A model generated the notes under the pieces. That model saw only the letters and a list, made by a program, of their open reading frames with translations, did not search any database and was not told where the DNA came from. From Sthenelais limicola (lineage: Eukaryota; Annelida; Polychaeta; Phyllodocida; Sigalionidae), in assembly GCA_942159475.1 (NCBI GenBank), contig OW804096.1, forward strand, positions 133,910,941 to 133,974,940: a stretch of 64,000 bases of DNA, read 5' to 3'. The translations under genes and the position numbers were made by a program. Below are positions 32,160-44,146 of the stretch, piece by piece (the stretch's first letter is position 1; the number at the start of each line of letters is the position of its first letter).

Positions 32160-34110
32160 TCCCACCTTTCAGGGCAACATGGGATTCCCTAGCAACGCAT
32201 CTCACAAGAGTCCTTCCCGGTGTGCGCAAATCATATTTGGCATTGAAACGTTCGCGGGGCCAGTTCGCGCGTTGCCGATGCAAGCCATGTTTAGCTTTAC
32301 TATGTATAGAACTGCAGCCAATGTTAGGCGTGAACGCGCGGCCAGGCAGGCAGAATGGTAGTGGGAGTATGGCCGCACATTGCCGCGGGTTTTGCCGCGG
32401 AAATTTAAAAAATAAACGCTTTCTTTTAACGCATGTTTCTTTCATCCTGTTACAGCCATAAAAGTTTGAATGGTAGCTTAGAAGAAATCTAATGATTTTT
32501 GATGGATTATATTGCTTTATCCTATTTTTTTTGTTTGGTATCTCATCAGTTTATTAAGGAAGGTATAACTTGAAAATATTTAGTATATACCTACCTGCTT
32601 TATTTCATCATTTTTGCCACTCATTTACACTTTCCTGACCGAACGATACAAAGGTCAAACAGGCTCAAACTGGCAACAGGTGTGTATGTTTGTTTGGGAT
32701 AGTATGCTAGAGTCACCCAAGCCACCTCACACTTTCACATAAACAATATCGGGGGTGTTAAGATACAGGGTTTTAATAATGAGTGTTGCAACAACAAACA
32801 GACAAATCTAAGAAATAAACTCAATATAATGTTTTTAAAAACATGATGGATGGAGTATATCTATATGTGCATAAATGCATCATAATGGTAATTTGGGGTG
32901 CTGAAAAAAAAAGAATTTGTAAATGCAAACTGGTTAAGACATGACACCACCTGGTGGAAACTAGTCGGACTAACCCTGTTGCAAGATGGGCCAGATTTTA
33001 ACATGACGGTGTTTCATAGAATTATAGAAACCACTAAAACAACATTATACATTTATTGTACAGTGTTGGTATTTTGGATGTAATATAGTACACCTCGCTA
33101 TCTAGAACAGTTTTCATATTCATTATATCTCTGGATAAACCATATCTGCAATGCAATATAGGTAGCCTATAGTATAAATACAGTAATATAAATACATAGA
33201 TTTTCGATTAATTCCAGTACAGGAACTCAGTGTAGTGGTTTCGGTAATAGTAACAGTGACAACAATCTTGTTAATAATGATATAATGATGCTCAATAAAG
33301 TAATAACAATAACAATAATAATAGAATGCAGCTTATTTCTGAATTCCAGTGCAGGGATCCATTAACATTTATGTCTTTGTGTTGACGAGTTCTCATCAAA
33401 TAATGAAATATATATATAAACTCATTCAATATCAGATACGATTTCATAGCGTTTGCAAATTCGCTCATATAAACAAGTACATGCTTTTTCTTTTTATTTC
33501 TTTGGGGATTACATAAATGTTCTCTATTTCTTTTCTGAAATGTTTTCTGGGTTCTAGGGCCTGTTTCTCAATTAGCAGTGACTGCCAGGCCAATAATGAA
33601 CACACATATGAATCCTGGCATTTACAACTATTTATATCTGACACTTTAGTCTCACCACTCTGACACCCATACTCATCAGCACAGAGCGTTCTGGCCGCGC
33701 TAATGCTTTAAATCAAAACAGCAAGCTTCCATACAGCTACTGGCCAGTAGCTGGTGGTAAAATTGTAAGCAATGCAGAGTGTTCCGACCGCGTAAACGTT
33801 TTAATACAAAAGAGCATGTGTGCATTTCAGTGCCAGGGGTAGGGGGACAGCCCAGCGGCTAAGAGTGGTGCACGCAGTGGTAGACACTGCCTGCATTCTG
33901 GCCGCTGAGGTTTCCTATTTGGTTGCGCTACCCTGCTGGCATTGTGTTTGCCGGGTTAGCAATCTGTTGTGCATCCTTGGCAACACGTCCCATCACATGA
34001 CTGGCACATATGTGTTTTGAATATGCTATTAGCTATCATTCTTTTTTGGGAAAAAAATATATTGAAGCCTTATTTATTCTGAGGCCGTCTTCCTGCATCA
34101 GGTGTCATTC
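32160..34110. other. Spacer with a CpG-rich patch and a possible SINE
   Basis: 32160-32410 is GC- and CpG-rich in an AT-rich neighbourhood (CGCGGCCAGGCAGG, GCCGCGGGTTTTGCCGCGG) and interrupts duplicated sequence continuous in units B and C, so it is an insertion. 33830-33960 (GGGGGACAGCCCAGCGGCTAAG) has SINE-like look but no convincing box A/box B pair. The remainder shows nothing recognisable. Confidence 0.4.
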
Positions 34111-34114
34111 TGCA

Positions 34115-35060
34115 TCATGCTGCATACATTTGTGCGTATTTTACAATACTGCCATCAGGCATGTCAATTTCACATTTGTATAAATTGGACAGCAGACTAA
34201 GGTTTCCTTGAAATGCTGTCCTGTCTGGGGTGTCAATGGTAGAGGCTTTCCTACTATTAATACCCAGGGGAAGGGAATCAAATTGTTGATGTGCATAAGT
34301 TACACCTTCGATTAGAACTGAAGTGCCTCGTACTACCGCCCTCTTGTTGTGAATGACTCTAGCTGCATTGGCATAGGATTTTGCCACCTTCTCCAATAAT
34401 TGATCTGCCTCACTGAAATCATTGAAGGCTCATATGTTGGTAACTGCTGGATGATTCTTATTCCTAGACATGCCCTTGAACAGATATATTTTGTTTGTGG
34501 TAGACAAGAATTGTAGCCTAATAGGCCTTCCATATGCAGCTTTATTTTCGTCTTCCTCTGCAGAATTGGCAAGGTCATGGCAAAATTGACCAAGGAATGA
34601 GGCCCCAGCAGGATGAACATATTTACCTCATTCAGTTTTTCTCCAGGTATTTCAGGGATTCCCTTTATAATCACTCTTAATTCCTGAGATTCAGAAAAGG
34701 TGAGGCTTGGTTGTGAAGCAGTTGTATTTGATTTATCATTTGTTCTAGTCGGTGGGGCGAGGGCTTGTTGATTTTGTAGTTTTTAGCGGGTAGTGGTGAG
34801 TTTAGGATTGCAATTGATTTATACGCTCTTCCTGTGCTAAAAAGTTTGATTCACATCTTTTTCCCAATTCTGCCAAATTAGCCCCAAACTGTTGATGGTC
34901 AGCATAGAGGCATTCATTGATTAACATAAGATCATTAAACTTAGTATCCAATGATGAACCTTGCCTTCCATAATCACATTTTTATTAGCCAATTTCCCAA
35001 TGGAAGTGTGAATCATACTAAGGGAATTGTTCATACCTTCAACATAGCGGTCAAAACGAT
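34115..35060 (-). pseudogene. LINE ORF1 with NADAR start, unit A copy (most decayed)
   Basis: Minus-strand fragments of the same ORF1 as 54838-56414: the coiled-coil/RRM part (LRVIIKGIPEIPGEKLNEV near 34675-34620), then YANAARVIHNKRAV and the NADAR-like end TAFQGNLSLLSNLYKCEIDM (34190-34140). Several frameshifts and a deletion of the RRM middle are visible. After the last conserved residue the sequence diverges from units B and C. Confidence 0.7.
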
Positions 35061-35095
35061 TCTCAGACACACTAGAGGGGATAGCAAGAGTAGTA

Positions 35096-35357
35096 GACTC
35101 TCCTCGCTACACCCAGAGCAGCCAATCACAGGCCAGCTAGCCCTGCTCCTTGGAGGCTCAGACCCGCTCCCAGACCCTCAGAGCTGCTCCCAGCCTTTAG
35201 CCCTGCTCCCAGCTCCTTAGCTCTGCTAATTAGGCCTAATTAGTGGTAAGCCTAATTAGTGGTAGTACATAACTATAACATTAGCTATGGTTAGGGTGGG
35301 ACCCCTAGAAGCGAGCTAAAAGGCTTGGGAGCAGAGCTAAGGGGCTGGGAGCAGTTA
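35096..35357. repeat. Foldback with GCTCCCAG arms
   Basis: GCTGCTCCCAGCCTTTAGCC and CTCCCAGCTCCTTAGCTCTG (35170-35227) pair with GAGCTAAAAGGCTTGGGAGC and AGAGCTAAGGGGCTGGGAGC (35311-35355). It replaces the N-terminal end of the LINE ORF1 fragment and block X at the junction of units A and B. Confidence 0.7.
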
Positions 35358-36480
35358 GCGCTGATGAGGGGCTCATATTAATTTGACAAAAACTCCTTGG
35401 AAATTAAAACGTTTCAGCCGACATAGACGCGCTTGGAGTTGGCTACCATTTGTCGATGAACTTTTTCCGCTCTCTATATCTTCGATAATTCTTAAAGTTA
35501 CTGGAACCAGCTTTTTGCAATATAGTGAAAATCACCATAAAACTTACCATGCTAACATATTATGCCTTCCTGTACATATGAGTGTGGTTTTATGCCTTAT
35601 TCCCATGCAATTTAATTCAACTTTATGGCGGAAATTGATGGCAAACCCTTTCAACTAAAACATCAGTCATCAGTTTCTCTCTTGGTGCCCATGATATTAT
35701 TATGTCATATTAGTTGTCTGCTGTGTTGTTTGTTAACATAGAATGCCATGTTCTAAACAATAACTCACTTTACACTCTTGGTTAAAGTGGCTAAGATAGT
35801 TAAAATGAGTAGTCATGGAATCGTGTGAAATTTTGTCAGTGTAATCATATATGATAGGTATAGCAATATCTGAAGTATTGAATATCAGCATTGAGTTTTC
35901 ATGCAATGATTAGTGAATAATATGTGTAATGAATGGGTCAGAACCTAAACCCATGTCAAATCCATGAGGAAATGGCTTTGGAGACCAGGAGGTACTGCCA
36001 GATTTAGCCCTGGTGGCAGGAATGAAACAAATGTCCTTTGTACTGACCAGCGCCGACCTGGGTGTTCACAGGAGTTAGTTAGGTAGGGTAAGGTGCACCA
36101 AATATTAGAAAATGAAGTCGAAATTCTGTTACTCGATAATCTAGCCAGCAACAGTGAGAAGAGTCACTTTAAGAAGATCTTGATGAAGTAGAATGCAATC
36201 TATGTTGCTCCTATAGCTGCCTGAAATAAAATGGAATTGAAAATCATTGATTAGCTCCACCTAACATTAATTTTATGTCCCTTTCAAATATAAATTAATT
36301 AATTTACAATAGATACTTCATTGATAAGATTAAAAACTGTGGTGTTTTTTCTCTGAGACAAACCTAATTCGACAGCTCTTAGAAAAACTTAAATATGATA
36401 TCTTTGTTTCAATTTTGTGTTGTCCCCTAGCGGTCTCTAATTTCAGAGATTGCTAAAGAGATTTGTAGGACAATGGCTAA
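35358..36480. repeat. Duplicated block Y, unit B copy
   Basis: Matches 46845-48110 over its full length and 13490-14145 in part. No coding region. It lies 3' of gene B. Confidence 0.75.
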
Positions 36481-36510
36481 GAATTCATTGTATAATATCG
36501 TTGAATGAAA

Positions 36511-39500
36511 TTAAAGTGGAATAATAAAATCTACCTTTGTTTCATCAAGTCTATGATAAGTTCCAAAGAATTTGTTATCTGGATCCAGTACAGCCTGCAT
36601 ACTGCCCCCAGTATACCAGGTGCAGAGTTTGGTGATGGAATTATAGTTGTAGATCTCACAGCCAGCTCTGATGCACTCAAAGGAACAGTCTGTTATTCTC
36701 TGGACCAATTTGCTACCAATTGTATCAGGTGTAATAATATCCATTCTGTAGCCTGTCCAGCCTTTCATTAGTCTGTTCCAGCCATAATAATCTGAATACA
36801 AAATTAGAAACACGTTGATTAATTTTTCAATATAGTACAGATTAATATGGAAGTTTGCAATTCATTGACTATGGAGAAAAGTACCAAGTGCTAAAATGTG
36901 CTGTGTTTCAGGAAAATGAGTCATAAGTGTTTTTTTCATAAGATTTCTTTGTTGAAATGTTCTGATTTTTAGTGAATGTAGCACTTATAGTCATATAAAC
37001 CCATGTATCAAGTTTCAGGACATTGTAGTAAATATATCATTGCGTTTTGAAGGCCTTCGTATGGAGTATATTTAGTTACTTTACTGGTTTACCAAGCCAG
37101 AAACATTGGAAACTTTTCTTTTTCAAAAATAAAAATATCAAACATAGAATATAGAAATACATGTTAGGTACCCTAGTGTTTACTGCCATTAGAATTGGCT
37201 TGATCTCCTCTTTTCAAATTTGGCCATATCTCAAAATCCATATTTTCCGACTTATGACTCATTTTCCTTAAACGGATCACAAATATAGAATCAGTATTAA
37301 TAGTAATTAATTAAAGTAATTAAATGAATGAAACCAAGGTTCATATGGATCCTCGTTGTTGGTCTTTTGATTAAAGGAGGGGGTGTTTGCACCATGTTAT
37401 CTCATGAATGGCAAACTCCAAGAATTGTTCAACAGAGAGACAAATTAACATGTGTGTCATTCACCTCCATTGATGCAGCTTAAACTCCCTTCCTTTAACA
37501 CACCATCAATCACTTATAAATATTTCTTCTAGTAGTCATTTATCTAATGGATTACTTTTTTATTAATATTTCGAAAGTTAATAAGCGATATAAGTAGGGA
37601 AGGCTCACAAAATAAAACTTTTAAATTGACAGCCTTTACATTATGTGCTAACAGCTCTTCGAAGATGTCATGATGATAAGCCCAATAATGTTTGTGATAT
37701 TGCATGAATTAACGAACATTTTTGGCAGAAATAACATTAATTATGTTGGCTGCTTTGTTGGGTACTTAAATAAATAGCCACTGCCTATTTTTAAGCAAAT
37801 TCTTTAAAGGATCCCTATGAAAGATGTTGTACAATCATGTCATACTAAGGCCAGGTCCATGTCCATGATGGAGTACATCCAATGCAAATTACCCTTTTTC
37901 ATCATATTTATAAATTCTTTTTGCCCTTGCCTTTATTTTGTTGATCAAATCAACTGGTGATGATCAATTAACGTTTTGTTTAAGGCAATTAAGATATGAA
38001 GATATACTGCAGAACAAGTGGTCCAAAAAGGTACAATAGGAAGTTGTGGATAAATTTTACTTTTGGGTTTTAGATTTGTCATCTCTATATCCGTTTTGGG
38101 AAACCTTTAAACATCCATTCATTGCACCCTTCAATAGATTCTGGTAACTCTTGCTACTGAAAGGTATGGAATGCCTCAAGGACTTGTTTTTCATTCAAAA
38201 GATTGTGGTTCAATTAATAAGAGTATCCTACACTATTTATTTCGATTCTGCTTGACCAGTCCAACTTTGACTATGTATATATAGAAGGTTCCCAGTAACA
38301 CATATTTCTCCACCATTTTTTAAGAAAAAGACATTAAGTGATTGCCTTTCTTTGGTGTAATTTGATGAAACAACTCCACCTTGCACATCTTGCACATCTT
38401 TCCTAACTTAATAGGATTGAATTGTAAGAGTGAATAAGCAAGATCTTTCCCTACATTAATTTCACCTTGCTGGTTTTCTATGTAATGCCAACCTAATATT
38501 ATGTGATGGCTACAAGCTTTACATCTCTTCAAGAATGTTTTGTTTTATATGATATTATTTAGAGCTAATGGAGGCCTCCATTAACATATCATGAAAGGGA
38601 TACCTGTTCCAAATATCCATGTACCATGGAATTTATTCTTGGAAGCTAGAAAGAGATGTTTGACTGTGAGCGGTGTGCTATCAGTCCATGAAAGTATCTG
38701 GTTTTGGCCAGTGGTTGATCCTCCTCCAAGTTTTACGACTCCACTTGTCCAGGTGATCCAGAATGATGAGAACATGGTTTCATCCACATAAGGTCCACTT
38801 TCTTCTTCCACTACTATACTACTTCCACAAGATCGGCAATTTCTCAATGCAGTCCTAGTGTTAGACCAGCCACCTGCATGGGCCAAAATATAATATTTAA
38901 TGGATATGTTTATATTTACTGTCAATAAGTTCATCTAATCTCAAACCCTTTTTAAATTATTCTTAAAACAAGAAATAAATCATTGGCATAAGTAGCCTGA
39001 CTTTCAGTTTTATTATACAGCTTCTTATTAGAGCTTGACTTGTCTTGTAGGCATGATTGTTTCTTCATCAAAGGTAAGCTATTGACTAATATTAAGTATT
39101 AAGAGAAGTCTGATTCTTTGAAACAGACAACTATTTATTAGGTGTGTCTTCCAATTTTAGTTTCATGAGGGTTCATTCATCATACTCTCAACAAAACACA
39201 CAAATATTATGGAGGGGCACATCAGTCATCAGAACTTTCCGTCATAGATGCATAATAAAGTTAACCTACAATGTGTCTCTAAATTCCTTCTTCCTTCTTC
39301 CTATATGTATATGGATCTACTCCCGATACCACTAGTGCATTAGTGCACTAGGTTTGCATTGTGAATGATGTTGTTTGTCTTTAAGGAAGTACCAAACAAC
39401 TATCATGATAAGTGCATAGCATTTCAATTTCATATTATTTGCAAACCAGTTTCTAAAATTTTATGCCAAGCCCTCTGCTAATAATATCTATCTGTGCCAA

Positions 39501-41721
39501 TAATAATAGTTGTACCAGCTGAATCATGAAGAAGATACATTGCAAAATGTACTACAATGCCAGAATTTATCAACTAGACTTTAGACAGTGACACATATAA
39601 ATCATGGGTTTAGGGTGATGAACTGAAGTTCTACACATGTTATATTATGATATCTATGGGTTAGTGGATAAAGTACCTCTACCATAGCTGGGTGGAAGGG
39701 GCATTCACTGTGAGTAAAGCTGATCAGCCTTAAACCCTACCCACACACAGCCGATTTGCCTCCCGATTGCCCCCCGATTTGGGCCTTCCGATGAGTCCTA
39801 GGGTTTTATTTCCAATCCTGCTTCAAAAACATAAACCAGGTTTTGAAATGAGATCCTAGGGTTCATCGGAAGACCCAAATCGGGGGCAATCAGGAGGCAA
39901 ATCGGCTGTGTGTGGGCAGTGTCTTAGAGAGAACTGATAATGAATTTGTAGTTGCTTTTTTATCATCTTCCAATCATCTTTTATCTTCTTGGGTATGGCC
40001 CAAACCTGTACACTGATATCAACACACTGGCCTAAGTGAATTCTTGGCTAGTAGGTCCCAGTGGTCCCAACCATAAACAAACTTTACATCATCAATTTTT
40101 ATTATATTAGCAAAGTACCCGTCCTCTGGACGGTCCCCCTCTCTCACAACACTTCCCCCTCTCCCTATTTTCCCTCCCCCCCTTCTCTGTCTCTAATACC
40201 TGTTTTTCTCTCCCAACCCCTCTTCTTCCCCTCCACCTCCCCCTCTCCTATTCCCCCACCCTCTCTTTTCTTCACTCTCACCTCCTACACCCTCTGCCTC
40301 CCCTCTCCCTCTCCAATACCCCTCCCCTCCCCTCTCCCTCCCCTTTTCTTCACTCTCCCACTCCTCTGCATGTAGTCAGGTCCCCCTGGAAGTGACATAG
40401 TAGCTTGTAGGAAATGACTTAGTATCTCACAGGGGCTTTTCCAAGCTATAAATAAAGTGTGGATATTTAATTCCCAGAACATGCCTGACAAAAAAACCCT
40501 TCTTGAGCTTTATATATTAGATATATGGGACTTGGGGCTTAGGACTTACCTATGATGAACCAGTAGACATCTCCATTAGGGTCTGTATTCTCAGAGAGAA
40601 TCAAATGAGCTTCCTTAGAGGCCTGCACTTGGAAAATCAATTGAGTTGTTCCAGTGAGGTCCACTTCTGGAACAAGAGTGAAACTTGGGCCATAGGTCTC
40701 TACTCGGATGCCATTTGTTAAACCTTCAAGGAAATAAAAAGTTCTTTTAGACTATGCAAGGTCATGATGTTCATGCAAGATGCAATTCTGCAAATTTCTT
40801 TTCCATTAATTATTGTTGTTGCTACCTGTCCTCATAATAATTTACATACACAATTATGTAAATTACTCCTATATATATATGTTAGTATTCTTATAGAAAC
40901 AACAACTTAAAACTTACAAGTTATAGAAATTTGTGAAGATAAAGTTGTTTTTTCAAGGCTTACAAGCATATATCATTGATACTGTGTACTGTCTCAAGTG
41001 AAGAAATGGGACATAATCAACCTACAAAAATGTTAAACATGGGAATCGTTCTTGAGAATAGATTATAATGACTTCAATGGTTACAATACTAGAACATGCT
41101 AGAACATGTTAGAACATGCACAATTTAAAAGCAATAAGATGAAAGGATTAGCCCTTGCCCTAATTAATTACATAGCATTTAAGGTCAGCTTGATCAGCGT
41201 CATTTCTACCCACAGGAGTGTAATTGAATCATGGACAGTTGTTTTGATAACGATTAGGGAAGGAGTAGCTATCCACAAGCTAATAGTAAGTGTAGCGAAT
41301 AGCAGCTCCTATCCATGTGCTTCTCTATTGTGTGCTACACGCTGCTAATAGGACCTGTATGGGCTAAATGTATGGCTGTATGGCATCCTACTTGAGTCAT
41401 TTCTTCTTTATCATTGTATGATAAGATACCATGGTTGCAAAATAAATAACATACATAGAGAAATGCAGCAGTGCATCATATTATGACAAATTAACTCATA
41501 CAATCATTGATACATGTTGATCTGTATCAAAAGAAAAACATAGTTCACTAACAGCTATCCTAGGTAATCCTATCCTAGGAGTAAATGTCATCTCAATGGC
41601 CATGATCGATTTTCATAAAAAGATATACTCACCTATTAAGAAAGGATTCCAACAGATAATACTCACCTATTAAGAAAGGATTCCAACATAAAGTGACAAC
41701 AAGCACTGTCCAGTCCACCAT
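36511..41721 (-). CDS. Gene B: secreted Methyltransf_FA + PAN domain protein (4 exons)
   Basis: Exons: 1, 41667-41721 (ATG 41719-41721); 2, 40550-40723; 3, 38604-38873; 4, 36511-36791, ending in TAA. All introns are phase 1 with GT..AG ends. Exon 1 gives a signal peptide starting MVDWTVLVV. Exons 2-3 give the Methyltransf_FA domain (IRVETYGPSFTLVPEVDL, YWFIIGGWSNTR, FWITWTSGVVKLGGG, GTWIFGT). Exon 4 gives the PAN/apple-like module with four Cys. Exon 3 is one codon shorter than in gene A and has NCRSCGSS where A has ASCSSCESN. A 34-bp tandem duplication covers the end of exon 1 and its donor, leaving a second donor at 41627-41632 whose use would shift the frame. A long hairpin lies about 100 bp upstream of the ATG. 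It is probably secreted; ligand unknown. Confidence 0.82.
36902..37281. repeat. MITE family H, copy 2 (intron 3 of gene B)
   Basis: 380 bp similar to 9358-9761. Gene C has the uninterrupted site (GAGCTAAAAATATAGAATC near 48518), so this element inserted after B and C separated. Confidence 0.8.
39733..39923. repeat. MITE J (CCCACACACAGC ends), intron 2 of gene B
   Basis: The ends ACCCACACACAGCCGATTTG and CAAATCGGCTGTGTGTGGGC are inverted repeats that extend through CGATTTGGG, almost palindromic over 190 bp. TTA flanks both sides. It is shared with gene C (50984-51174) and absent from gene A. Confidence 0.85.
40105..40525 (-). repeat. Repeat family R with CT-rich core, unit B
   Basis: Same landmarks as 17440-18080 with a shorter pyrimidine tract. 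The ORFs of about 70-105 codons here come from the tract and are not genes. Confidence 0.7.
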
Positions 41722-41816
41722 CCTGTTTGAGTCTTCTGTTTGTCTCTTCTGTGCCCATACTAAAATTTGTCATCCATCATTATGCACCACTAGCTCTCAC
41801 ATGGAGCATTTTACAT

Positions 41817-41922
41817 TAGAGTTGACCTCATGTGACTGTTATGAATTTTGCATTATGTATAATGGCTTTAAAGCCATTATATATAATGCAAAATTCATAA
41901 CAGTCACAAAGGGTCAACTCTA
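41817..41922. repeat. Hairpin upstream of gene B
   Basis: A near-perfect 106-bp palindrome: TAGAGTTGACC..GTGACTGTTATGAATTTTGC to the complementary arm, with the turn at GGCTTTAAAGCC. About 100 bp 5' of the gene B start codon. Confidence 0.88.
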
Positions 41923-42397
41923 ATGCCAGTGAAATTTATGCAAACATATTCAATAGCATATACTGGTGCTCTCATAAAAATAATGTTATCAAACTATAAT
42001 TGAACATAAGCAGTAGAAAGAAATGTTTTCTATGTTTTTAATTATTCATTTTCATGGGTGGCATGTTCTATGCCTGGTCAGGCATCATTTTCTGCTAATG
42101 GAGTTAAATCGTAGATGCCTCTGATGCTTACGGTTTGTTGTAAGATCAATTCCAAGTTGTTAATATTTGATATTTTCCTAAAACGTTATATTTCATACAT
42201 TTGTAGTGAATTGCAGCTGCAGCTACTGAGTAGGAACTTATCACAAACCAAGGTCATATTTAAACTCAATCTAGACAGTGGTGGAAATAAACCAGACACA
42301 GTTCTTCAGTATTACAGTGTTTATTCCATTACTTTGAACATTAGACTGGTGCACTATGTCAGACCTTTAAATCAATCACACACAGGAGTGAATCATT

Positions 42398-43884
42398 AAA
42401 TGTTCCTGAATCTTTATAAACTGAGGGCGATTCCTCATATTGATTTTAGAGATACCATATATAATGGTACTAGTAATAAGGCATTGTTGAAGAAATTGCA
42501 AGTGATACAGAATAATATTGTTAGGAGGGCTAAATACTTAAATAAAAGGACGAATGTAATAGAGCTGTCAAAGGAACTTGGTATTACTCCACGGTGAATT
42601 GTGTATCACATAACATTTGTATGGAGAGGCGTGTGGTACATACCGTGTGGTACATTGTTTTGTACCACATGGGCGGGGCCTAATGATAAACGCAAAATGA
42701 ACTCATTTGATTGGCTCCCTTCCACGCGGGAAAATGCGTTGTCAATGCTCTTACTAACGTTACTAACGTCGCGACGTTACGATGTACACTATTGCGTCGT
42801 CGCCGGCATCAGTGAGAGAAGCATGGCTGTCACTTCGTAAGTAAATAAAGGACTTTGTGTTATAATTTATAATTAATTTAATAGCACCGTGGAGTAAAAA
42901 TAGCACAGCATCTCGTAGGTGGTCTGGCTCAAAGGATCACATTGACCCTCGACGATTCTTTTCGATATAACACACTCGCCTATCGGCTCGTGTGCCATGC
43001 GAAAAGAAACGTCTTGGGTCAATGTGATCCTTTGAGCCAGACCACCTACTCGTGCGGTACTATCATATTCCTTCCCTTGAAAAAAGGAGAGAGGCACGTC
43101 TACTAGAAATAGCATTTATACAAGTCTTTGATACCAGATAATATTGAAACCAGTAAACCAGAGTTGAGGTCCAATAAAGGTAACAAGAAGAAGATGCTTG
43201 AGATATTAACTCCACATTCGGAGAGAATAAAAAGATCCTTTTTATACATCGCACCAATGCTATGGAACTCAGAAAATAACACATTTTTTTAGGGTCACCA
43301 GCTAGAAGACTTGGTCAATTTCAGGATATACCTGAAGAATCAATACATGTTTCAAGGAGAGTAAAATGTTATAGTGTACTATTATGTTTTATATCCTGTA
43401 CATTGTCAACATAGCAACAATAAAAATGTATTTTAAGCAAGCATGTAAGATGTGTATGTAGTTTTATACAGTTTTCTGAAAGAGTGGTAATAGTCTGTTT
43501 TATATTATCATTACAAGGTGAAAATGTCTGAATTGTTATATAAATGTAACTATTTAGTTGCTAAAAACAAAGAAGACCAATATAGAAAGAGGAAACTTTC
43601 ATGTAAATTGTTATGAATGTATATATTTGAATAAGATTGATGATATTGGTATGTAACATGATTTAACTGTTATGAAAGTGTAATCTTTCTGAAGAAACAT
43701 TAGATCGGATATAGCATAAAGAAGATCTGAATATAAGCTTCTATTAACAGATGTCTTTAATTTATAATAAACAAAAGAACGATTCAGGGCACTCTAGGAA
43801 GAACTATGCGTGCAAAAAGAGAGAAATGACCCTTTTCTATGTAATTGTATTGCGATTTGGAAATAAAAACACTTATATATATAT
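42398..43884 (+). mobile_element. 5'-truncated LINE family C, unit B (interrupted)
   Basis: The C-terminal RT-protein tail (NKALLKKLQVIQNNIVRRAK, then EARLLEIAFIQVF) and 3' UTR ending GGAAATAAAAACACTTATAT. The LQ.IQN motif is typical of CR1/jockey-group ORF2 ends. Unit A carries the empty site (GAATCATATTCATCT near 31906), giving a pre-insertion allele. It is interrupted by the 480-bp element at 42586-43065. Confidence 0.8.
42586..43065. mobile_element. 480-bp insertion with two foldbacks and a promoter-like segment
   Basis: Absent from the matching place in unit C (near 53757). Flanked by TATT (42582-42585, 43066-43069). The left part is bounded by ACTCCACGGTG (42586) and CACCGTGGAGT (42885-42895). 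The right part is a long hairpin with 34-base arms GTAGGTGGTCTGGCTCAAAG.. at about 42914-42947 and 43018-43051. Between the left ends lie a GC box (42671-42680), an inverted CCAAT box (42709-42714) and ATG GCT GTC ACT TC followed by a GTAAGT donor (42823-42842). Confidence 0.7.
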
Positions 43885-43887
43885 ATT

Positions 43888-44140
43888 CATCTAATATATA
43901 AAGCTCAATAAGGGTTTTTTGTCAGGCATGTTCATGGAATCTGTGATCTCTCCAGCTGTTTTTCTGACCTGTATAGTTCTGTCAGCTCTGTCCGGAGGAC
44001 ATATATGTGGTTTGGGAAGATATCTGGGGTGAAAATGTGATTTTGAAGCGCTTTTTAATCAGGATATCCACACTCTATCGATAGCCTGGAAAAGCCCCAG
44101 TTGGGAACTAGAAGAGATTTAGGCCATGCCTCTGTATCCC
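43888..44140 (+). repeat. Repeat family R, short copy (unit B)
   Basis: AAGCTCAATAAGGGTTTTTT to GGGAACTAGAAG, parallel to 31915-32150. Confidence 0.7.
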
Positions 44141-44146
44141 ATCATT

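Noticed and set aside
33830..33960. tRNA gene or tRNA-derived SINE
   Set aside because: CAGCGGCTAAG and GAGGTTTCC resemble promoter boxes only loosely, and no cloverleaf can be drawn; kept only as a possible SINE in the region note.
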